Assembly: GCF_017255015.1 (NCBI RefSeq)
Contig: NZ_JAFKCS010000009.1
Span: 931-64,930, forward strand
Source of the DNA: Bowmanella yangjiangensis
GTDB lineage: Bacteria; Pseudomonadota; Gammaproteobacteria; Enterobacterales; Alteromonadaceae
Length of the DNA: 64,000 nt
Direction: 5' to 3'
In this document: positions 57,477 to 64,000 of the stretch, in pieces
Position numbering within the stretch: position 1 is the stretch's first letter
How the letters are laid out: each line of letters begins with the position of its first letter
The notes under the pieces: generated by a model
Databases searched by the model: none
What the model was told of the DNA's origin: nothing
The model's input: only the letters and a program-made list of their open reading frames with translations
Position numbers and translations under genes: made by a program

Positions 57477-58973
57477 TCAACTCGCTGTTCTCGTCCTGAT
57501 TGAATGGGATAATTTGTCGACAAGGTATTTCTCCGGTCCAGAAGGTCTTCCTTGAATGGTCCACAGCAGAAAATGTGTGGCAATGTAGATACTTAGTCCC
57601 GCGGCGGTTAGTTGCATCAGGTCCCAAAGTGTTGGCAAAAAGCTAGGTGTTTCGGTTGGGACGATTAAAGAACTGAAAAAGATCAAGCTGCTACCTGCGT
57701 ACATGACCATTGCACTAACCAATGGTCGTAACAACACATTTAAGTAATCCCAGAGGCTTAATTTAAGGCAACGGCAAATGGCCCAGGTAAAAAGAGGAAA
57801 CATGAGTAAACTTGTAATCAATACGGCGTAGGCAGCCCCCATATACCCCGAGGAACCGATAAATAGCACCATCAGCGAGAGTAAAATAGTCACTCTCAAA
57901 GCTAGAAGGCCAGTGGTATATTTAGGTTTGCCGATGGCCATAAACACATAACCCACATTGGTATTTACACAGATTAACGCGCTGGCTAAGGCTAGCAAAT
58001 GCAGGATTGGAATAGTCGTCAGCCAATTTTCCCCCAATATTACCGGAACAAAATAAGGGGAGATTAATGCAAGGCCAAAACTAGAAGGGATACCAACCAT
58101 TGCGATGGATGACAGAACACTAAGATAGAGTGCTCTTAATTCTGCTCGGTCATGAGCTACTTTCGCGTATCCGGGGAAGGTGGCTCTATTAACCGAAGCG
58201 ACAAATTCCGTGCTGGGTAAGTTTGCAAACTCATCACCAATACTGTAATGACCTACATATTGCACGCCAGCCATCTTACCTATGATCAAATCTTTGGATT
58301 TCATATTTAGGTAGCTCAACACATTGTTTAATAACAGCCAGCTACTAAAAGAATAGAGTTCTTTGCATTTGCTAAGACAAAAAGTGGGTCGATAAGTGCT
58401 CATTGTATAGGACAGCAGCAATCGAATCACAGTGTTAAACAGCATACCCAGTGCCAGGGCCCAATAATTTCTGAGCAAATAGGCGGCAATCAGGGTAAAT
58501 GTTACTGCTAGTAGTTTGACCAGGAACTCGAAATGAAACTCTCTTTTGAAATTGAGTTCTTTTCTGAAGTTTACTGTGCCGATATTGCATAAACCATTAA
58601 TGACAAACATGCCGGATAAGCAATAAGCCAGATGCTCTACACGAACGTCCTGATAGAAATCAGCAAGAGGTGATGCTGCAAATAGCATCATAAGGCAAGC
58701 CAAAAAACCGAAAATTACCTTCAAGGTCCACGACGTATTATAATGTTCCTCGGTTGCTTGTTGATTTTGAATTAGTACAACGTCAAAACCAAATGCATTG
58801 ATCAGTTCAAGCAATGCATACACAGACATAACTAGTGCTATCAAACCGAAGTCTTCTGGTAGCAGCAGCCTGGCCAATATAATAGTGCTGACCATACCCA
58901 TAGATTTTACAGCTAGTCTCAGGGCAATCATCAACATGGCCCCAGACAACACCTTGCTGTGTGTCGTTGTCAT
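57477..58973 (-). CDS. Polysaccharide flippase (MOP/Wzx family)
   Basis: The 498-aa integral membrane protein has 12-14 helices. The first helix region (MIALRLAVKSMGMVSTIILARLLLPEDFGLIAL, split by a loop) and QNQQATEEHYNTSW resemble WzxC-type flippases that move undecaprenyl-linked repeat units across the inner membrane. It lies 31 bp after the acyltransferase gene on the same strand and 2 bp before the glycosyltransferase. It would deliver substrate to the ligase/polymerase at 52.1 kb. Confidence 0.9.
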   Translation of the reverse strand: MTTTHSKVLSGAMLMIALRLAVKSMGMVSTIILARLLLPEDFGLIALVMSVYALLELINAFGFDVVLIQNQQATEEHYNTSWTLKVIFGFLACLMMLFAASPLADFYQDVRVEHLAYCLSGMFVINGLCNIGTVNFRKELNFKREFHFEFLVKLLAVTFTLIAAYLLRNYWALALGMLFNTVIRLLLSYTMSTYRPTFCLSKCKELYSFSSWLLLNNVLSYLNMKSKDLIIGKMAGVQYVGHYSIGDEFANLPSTEFVASVNRATFPGYAKVAHDRAELRALYLSVLSSIAMVGIPSSFGLALISPYFVPVILGENWLTTIPILHLLALASALICVNTNVGYVFMAIGKPKYTTGLLALRVTILLSLMVLFIGSSGYMGAAYAVLITSLLMFPLFTWAICRCLKLSLWDYLNVLLRPLVSAMVMYAGSSLIFFSSLIVPTETPSFLPTLWDLMQLTAAGLSIYIATHFLLWTIQGRPSGPEKYLVDKLSHSIRTRTAS

Positions 58974-59004
58974 TAATTCCTATTCCAAACGTAAAAATGG
59001 CTGG

Positions 59005-60999
59005 CTACTCAGCTTTGGATATTGCACCAATTACTGACGGAGTGGTTAATTCCGTTTGCTTAATCTTTCTGGCAATTAACGAAGCTGCATACAGACTTGG
59101 ATGATTATCATCAAAATACAACACATTACCATTCATTGCTGCAGAGCAGTATATGGCGTCACAGAAAATTTCACTGGGGTCGATAGCGATTAATCGTTCG
59201 GAGAATGGAAGACTATTCATTTTCTCTAAAAGTATGACATTTTTATGTTGATGTTCCTCAAGGGTTAATGCTTTGTCTAATTCTATTGAGAATTCATCTG
59301 ACCAAATCGATCTAGGGGTTATCAACTTATTAATATGGTGCGGCAGTTCTGGTATTGGATAGGTCAAGTAAAGTGTTTTACCAGCCTTCAATAACCGGGT
59401 AATGATAGCTGTCAAGCCTTGCCAATGCAGCTCCCCAATTTGAGTCTCAGGCAGATGCTGGTATGCCCGTGGAATAAAATGCTTTGGGGACTGCCATCCT
59501 TGATGACTTTTGAATCCATACCAATAGGCACTGTAACGATACGTCAAAACAACATGGCTAATCTCGGTTGAATGTTCGAGCAAATAAACAGCCTCATTTG
59601 TCCAGGCTTTGCACCCCTGGGATGTTACTTCCTGAGCAAGGGTTGGCGGGCAGGAGCTGAATGTTAGGTGTAGCAGACCTTGATGCTGTTTGGCCAAGAT
59701 CTCCCCTAATGCATAAGCCAGTTCAACACCATGACTGTCACCTAACACGGCCCACTTCACTGGTTTACTAAAGTAACGGCAGGCATCTTGGGGTCTGAGG
59801 TATTCGCTAGAGTCTGTGTGACATTCATTTCGTTTGGGGCTGTGTTGAATCGTGTTTGCCAAGTTAGGTAGCAAGAAACGTTGCGGTAGACCATCCATGG
59901 TTACTACAACTAATGCCGAGGTGCCTATCAGGGCGGCACCAACTGCAGAGAACTTAAAAATTCGTTGCTTTGATACTTTTTGTATATCTCTGAATGGCGC
60001 CTCTACATATCGCCAGCTTAGATAAGCCAGTAAAACACTCAGAAGTATCAGCAAAATGTATGTCTCTTGGGATGGGATTTGTATCGATTTAATCCGAGCA
60101 ATTGCAAATAGCGGGTTGTGCCAAAGATAAAGTGAGTAAGAAATGAGGCCAACACCTACCAGTAATGGGTGACAAAGTAGCTTACCTATAAATGTGCAAG
60201 GGGTACAAAATAACAGTAGTATGAGGGTGGCAGATACTGGCAAGACGGCAGGTAAACTCGGCCAGGGAAGGTTACTGTCATAAAAAATTATACACCCGAA
60301 CAATACCAATAATGCCAGCAGACTCATCAACTCCTGCTGCCAACGCTGAAAGCGCTCAGCTGTTATCCCACTCAGGGCAACAAGTGATCCGGCCAATAAC
60401 TCCCAGCTCCGGCCGAATGGTAAGTAAAAGTTTGCGTCTTTCTGCCCAATGATCCCCAAATAAACGGAATAAACCAAAGATAATAGAATTAGAGCAAGAA
60501 TTATCCACATGCGTTGAGTTCGGCTGTACTTCCAAATCAATGCTAGGAGTAGGGGAAACACGACGTAGAACTGTTCCTCTACCGCTAAACTCCAGGTGTG
60601 CAATAGCAGCAGCTCTTCCGAACTCGGAGCAAAGTACCCGGATTCCAAATAGAAATAGAGATTCGATACAAAGCCAAGAACGGCCAGGCTGCTTTGAGCT
60701 AAATTTGCAAAAGCATCTGCGTCAATTAATGAATAGGCGAGAAAACCACTGACCAGAAGCATAAAGAATAAGGCTGGCAGAATACGTCTGGCGCGTCTTT
60801 CATAAAATGTCAGGATGGAAAATTTATTTTGCTGTAAATCCGCCTGAATAATCGAAGAGATCAGATAGCCGCTGAGCACAAAAAAAATATCTACACCAAT
60901 GAAGCCGCCCTGAAATCCATCAAAGCCAGCGTGGAAAAACAACACAGGAATTACGGCAATTGCGCGAAGACCGTCGATTTCTCGTCTGTAAGATGTCAT
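59005..60999 (-). CDS. OafA/YrhL-type acyltransferase with SGNH domain
   Basis: The 664-aa protein has an N-terminal acyltransferase-3 membrane domain of ~10 helices and a C-terminal periplasmic SGNH hydrolase-like domain. The first contains YRREIDGLRAIAVIPVLFFHAG with the catalytic-type His and the GGFIGVDIFFVLSGYLIS motif; the second shows VLGDSHGVELAYAL and YFDDNHPSLYAAS with the D-x2-H pair. Such proteins O-acetylate surface polysaccharides. It probably decorates the polymer made in this locus. Confidence 0.93.
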   Translation of the reverse strand: MTSYRREIDGLRAIAVIPVLFFHAGFDGFQGGFIGVDIFFVLSGYLISSIIQADLQQNKFSILTFYERRARRILPALFFMLLVSGFLAYSLIDADAFANLAQSSLAVLGFVSNLYFYLESGYFAPSSEELLLLHTWSLAVEEQFYVVFPLLLALIWKYSRTQRMWIILALILLSLVYSVYLGIIGQKDANFYLPFGRSWELLAGSLVALSGITAERFQRWQQELMSLLALLVLFGCIIFYDSNLPWPSLPAVLPVSATLILLLFCTPCTFIGKLLCHPLLVGVGLISYSLYLWHNPLFAIARIKSIQIPSQETYILLILLSVLLAYLSWRYVEAPFRDIQKVSKQRIFKFSAVGAALIGTSALVVVTMDGLPQRFLLPNLANTIQHSPKRNECHTDSSEYLRPQDACRYFSKPVKWAVLGDSHGVELAYALGEILAKQHQGLLHLTFSSCPPTLAQEVTSQGCKAWTNEAVYLLEHSTEISHVVLTYRYSAYWYGFKSHQGWQSPKHFIPRAYQHLPETQIGELHWQGLTAIITRLLKAGKTLYLTYPIPELPHHINKLITPRSIWSDEFSIELDKALTLEEHQHKNVILLEKMNSLPFSERLIAIDPSEIFCDAIYCSAAMNGNVLYFDDNHPSLYAASLIARKIKQTELTTPSVIGAISKAE

Positions 61000-61112
61000 T
61001 CGAAGTGTTCCGCATATTATTTAACGGTTACTTCGATACATCCGAGGCTGTACTAGGACTTTGTGCTGCTTATGACAAGGGCCACTTATGAGTAATACTT
61101 GATCTCGGAAGC

Positions 61113-62147
61113 TTAAAGGTTGATATAACGCCTAAGCATAGGGCCAATTGCTTTTGTCACACCAAGGGGCATATGCCGCCAAGTTTTTTCCGCCAACAGC
61201 CTGGCGGATGATGAGGTGCTGAGTTTATCTTCTTGCAGCTGTTTATAAGCAAACCACTCCAACGCATGTGGAGTCGCCCCCCATTGCGCTTTGAACTTAT
61301 AGGTACCTTCGTTAGGCGTCGAACGACCGAAGTCAAATTCCTTGCGACCTGAATCAGCTATCCGGGCCAGCAACGACCAGTATAGCATCATGTTCGGCGC
61401 AAGCCGGTTGTATTCCTGTATAGTGGAAGCCCAAGGAATTGACGCGCGGTCTTTAGTCATCAACACAATTCCACCACCAACAGGTTTATTCTCAGAGTAG
61501 ACTACCGACATCAGAATGCTATCTCCATAGCATTTTTCCAGTTGCTCAAACAGAGAAAAACCATGCACAGGTGAGCCTAAGTCTCGCATGTTGGCAACAA
61601 ATACCTGATAAAAGTCATTCAGTAGTGTGTCATTTCTGCCTAGTTGACAGGTCAGGCCATTTTTTTCGGCCTTACGAATCTGGCTGCGCAGTTTGGACTT
61701 AAATGATGCCATTAAAGTCTCTGCATCTCCTGGCAAGGTAAGTAACATTCTCACTTTGGCCTGTGCTGATAGTTCCTCTTCTGGAACGGGCTTTCCAGCT
61801 AAGCGCAAACTGAATAATTCTGGCTGTTCCGCACAAAGCGACTCGGCGGCAAAATCAATAAGCTGTTGTGCAGTTTTGTTATCGTTTGCCAGAGGTCCGC
61901 CAACATCGCAGAAAGGCAGAGAGCAGTATTGAGTCGACTTAAGCGGCGGCTTTATCGCAACAACAGGCAGTATACCGACTATCTGACCGTCTTGTTTCGC
62001 TGCAAAATAATAACTAGTGTGTTTGTAAGCCGAAGTGATTGCTTGTCCCCAGCCGACATGATGGTAAGGGGTGGCATCAGGGTGCTGGTCGACATAAGCC
62101 TGCCATTCACCAAGCTGTTCCTTTTTTAACTGACTAAATTCCATCAT
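61113..62147 (-). CDS. FemAB-related protein, XrtA-associated
   Basis: The 344-aa protein belongs to the FemAB/GNAT superfamily (exosortase A subfamily TIGR03019). The start MMEFSQLKKEQLGEWQAYVDQH has two candidate ATGs (62147 or 62144). YFAAKQDGQIVGILPVVAIKPP and ESLCAEQPELFSLRLAG lie in the first GNAT-like domain; the second includes EKNGLTCQLGRND and DFGRSTPNEGTYKFKAQWGA. FemAB proteins transfer aminoacyl groups from tRNA; the substrate for this subfamily is unknown. It leads the leftward set. Confidence 0.9.
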   Translation of the reverse strand: MMEFSQLKKEQLGEWQAYVDQHPDATPYHHVGWGQAITSAYKHTSYYFAAKQDGQIVGILPVVAIKPPLKSTQYCSLPFCDVGGPLANDNKTAQQLIDFAAESLCAEQPELFSLRLAGKPVPEEELSAQAKVRMLLTLPGDAETLMASFKSKLRSQIRKAEKNGLTCQLGRNDTLLNDFYQVFVANMRDLGSPVHGFSLFEQLEKCYGDSILMSVVYSENKPVGGGIVLMTKDRASIPWASTIQEYNRLAPNMMLYWSLLARIADSGRKEFDFGRSTPNEGTYKFKAQWGATPHALEWFAYKQLQEDKLSTSSSARLLAEKTWRHMPLGVTKAIGPMLRRYINL

Positions 62148-62378
62148 TTACGCCTACTCATTGCACGTCCAAAAATCCGTTTAATTTGACCTCAGGCGCG
62201 CACAGCTTGCAAGCTAAGCTTTAATTTGCAATCAGCCAATTACTTGCTGTAGTTTGAGAAAGCAGCCTAAGTTACAGCTTGTATAGAATAGATTTGACCC
62301 CCAGCTATGGGACATGATTCGATATAAAAAGAATTGACACCCGGTGGTTTTCTGAACGCCATTATCTGATGTATAAGT

Positions 62379-63626
62379 GTGAGAATAAAAAAACGTCTAT
62401 TGTATGTGGCTTACCACTATCCTCCCATTCAAGGTAGCAGTGGCGTGCATCGCACCTTGGCTTTCACGCGCTATCTTTCTGAACAGGGATGGGCAGTGAC
62501 GCTACTCACAACCAGTCTGTCAGCCTACGCTGATTGGCATCCTCAGCAGGCAGACTACATCCCCAAGCGAGTAAAGGTTTTACGCGCCTGGGCTTGGGAT
62601 GCGGTAAGACAATTGTCTTTCAGAGGTAAATACCTGAGCTGGATGGCATTGCCTGATCGTTGGCAAAGTTGGATCCCCTTTGCGGTAATACGTGGCTGGT
62701 GGGCCATCAGGCGCGAGCGCATCCCCGTTGTGATATCGACTTATCCTATTGCCTCTGCGCACATTATTGGTTATTTGCTGCACAAGCTTACCGGCGTGGC
62801 GTGGATAGCGGATCTACGCGACCCAATGGCTCAGGACTGCTTTCCAAAAGATGCACGTTTGAAACGTGTTTTCTATTGGATCGAAAGTAAAATGGTGAAG
62901 CATTGTCAGCGCATATTAGTAACTACTCAAGGCACGTTAGCGCTATATCGAGAGCGATATCCTGAGAAGCCTGCTTCATTCTGGCAATTGATACCAAACG
63001 GCTATGATGAGGTGCTAATTGATCCATTGATGGCAGATGATGCCAGAACGCATGCTGTCAGTTCATATTTTACCCTCTTGCATAGCGGCACAATAAATAC
63101 CTATGACCGTCATCCAGGTCATTTGTTTGAAGCCATCGCGCAATTACAGACCGAAAAAAATCCTGCTATTGCCCGCTTGAAAGTCGTTCTAAGGGGGACT
63201 GGCATGGATGCCTACTGGCAAGAGCAAATCAGACGTCTGAAAATTACAGATACTGTTGAAGTGCAACCACTTTTGCCGGTTAAACAAGCGCTTTTGGAAA
63301 TGAAGCAGGCAAGTGCATTACTGATTCTGCAAGACGTTAGCTGTAATTATCAGATTCCTGCCAAGACCTATGAATACATCAGATTGAAAAGGCCCATATT
63401 CGCGCTTACAGATGAAAAAGGGGATACCGCGGCACTGCTTAATTTAGTCGGTGGAAGTGTTGTTGTTCCGCTTACCGACACGTCTGCTATAAAGCAGGCG
63501 CTGTTGGCTTTATTATCGCCGAACTCTGTATTTCGTTTTCTTTCAGATGATGAGCTGAAACAATACTCCAGAGGTCATCAGGGTGAAACCTTATCTGCCT
63601 TGTTAATGCGAGTAATCAGTGAATAA
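62379..63626 (+). CDS. Glycosyltransferase (GT4-like)
   Basis: The 415-aa protein begins MRIKKRLLYVAYHYPPIQGSSG, the usual first strand of GT-B glycosyltransferases that act in EPS loci. WIADLRDPMAQD, IPNGYDEVLIDP and ILQDVSCNYQIPAKTYEYIRLKRPIFAL are the donor-half segments. The start is GTG (62379) with no clear Shine-Dalgarno sequence. It is divergent from femAB and is the last gene recognised before the window edge. Confidence 0.86.
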   Translation: MRIKKRLLYVAYHYPPIQGSSGVHRTLAFTRYLSEQGWAVTLLTTSLSAYADWHPQQADYIPKRVKVLRAWAWDAVRQLSFRGKYLSWMALPDRWQSWIPFAVIRGWWAIRRERIPVVISTYPIASAHIIGYLLHKLTGVAWIADLRDPMAQDCFPKDARLKRVFYWIESKMVKHCQRILVTTQGTLALYRERYPEKPASFWQLIPNGYDEVLIDPLMADDARTHAVSSYFTLLHSGTINTYDRHPGHLFEAIAQLQTEKNPAIARLKVVLRGTGMDAYWQEQIRRLKITDTVEVQPLLPVKQALLEMKQASALLILQDVSCNYQIPAKTYEYIRLKRPIFALTDEKGDTAALLNLVGGSVVVPLTDTSAIKQALLALLSPNSVFRFLSDDELKQYSRGHQGETLSALLMRVISE

Positions 63627-64000
63627 CATCTCGAAGAGCGTGCGGAGTTTGCACTGCGTAGTTTGTATTGACAAAACCGCCATTTATAAGGGTTTTACGC
63701 TCGGTGGCTATATTGTTTAAAAATGAAAATATCGCTATATGCCTGGAAATTTCGAATTAGGTTCTATTCGCCTTAAAGTATCGGTATATTCCGCATAGGT
63801 AAATGCATAAATTTATTGGAAAAACTACAAGCATTGTGTACCAGTAGGTTTTACAATCAAAGCTCGATGAAATTTCCGAATGCTGGATCTCATAGCCACC
63901 AGGGGTTTGTCATCAGTTAGTAAAAACACCGGTTCAATATACATTTGGTTAGAAGCTGATTTGTTGGGACATGGATTTAATGTGGTCGTTTGAATTAAAG
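63627..64000. other. Gene-free right edge
   Basis: 374 bp without an open frame over 60 codons or a recognisable RNA, promoter or repeat. The AT content is higher than inside genes, so it is probably a regulatory gap before a gene lying beyond the window. Confidence 0.5.

Noticed and set aside
56311-63840. Repeated 11-mer AGCATTGTGTA at 56311 and 63830
   Set aside because: Exact 11-bp matches are expected many times by chance in 64 kb, and the flanks do not align.
63627-64000. Possible PEP-CTERM gene at the right edge
   Set aside because: No open frame of adequate length and no tail motif; the stretch looks intergenic.

Overview
The window looks like chromosome from a marine or brackish gammaproteobacterium of the Alteromonadales (Alteromonadaceae-like). 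The evidence is the housekeeping order rpoD-dnaG-yqeY-rpsU / tsaD / plsY / folB-folK-uppP, E. coli-length RpsU (71 aa), TsaD (337 aa), PhoB (229 aa) and GlnE (946 aa), and an exosortase A exopolysaccharide locus of the kind found in several members of that order. The genus is inference. I see no rRNA, tRNA, CRISPR array or intact transposase.

Layout. 1-4.9 kb: macromolecular-synthesis genes (partial rpoD, dnaG, yqeY, rpsU on the minus strand), with intrinsic terminators after rpsU and after yqeY, then divergent tsaD and convergent plsY. 5.1-7.1 kb: folB-folK-uppP-hinT. 7.2-12.7 kb: an M49-like zinc lipoprotein, an HDOD protein, rdgC and a membrane histidine kinase. 12.9-16.0 kb: a phosphate-sensing operon, phoB-phoR plus an overlapping PstS-like gene, behind a three-repeat Pho box. 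16.1-23.2 kb: acnA, then on the minus strand a small ribbon-helix-helix gene, a BCCT transporter, a MarR regulator, a UspE-like protein and the broken tail of a second UspE copy, probably an osmotic-stress cluster. 23.3-29 kb: a small beta-barrel, a photolyase-related protein, a DUF3081-type protein, a hemolysin III family protein, a GIY-YIG protein, a 269-bp MITE-like palindromic element, a K+ channel and a DUF350 protein. 29.2-35.2 kb: glnE, a TcpQ-like protein, lpxL and hldE, the last two for lipid A and LPS core.

35.4-63.6 kb is one large exosortase A (XrtA/PEP-CTERM) surface-polysaccharide region. It runs as: an AAA ATPase and a 40-aa membrane protein; a leftward export operon (SLBB export lipoprotein, Wzz-type chain-length protein, tyrosine autokinase, outer-membrane barrel); a rightward biosynthesis operon (priming sugar transferase, deacetylase, glycosyltransferases, exosortase fused to EpsI, asparagine-synthase-like amidotransferase, O-ligase); and a leftward set (FemAB-like protein, OafA-like acyltransferase, flippase, glycosyltransferase, and WbpB/WbpD/WbpE-like enzymes). 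One more glycosyltransferase lies at the right edge.

Together these genes predict synthesis, flipping, polymerisation or ligation, acyl/amide decoration and export of an extracellular polysaccharide, probably containing a diacetamido-uronic acid or its amide, coupled to exosortase processing of PEP-CTERM proteins. No PEP-CTERM substrate is encoded in the window, so the substrates must lie elsewhere.
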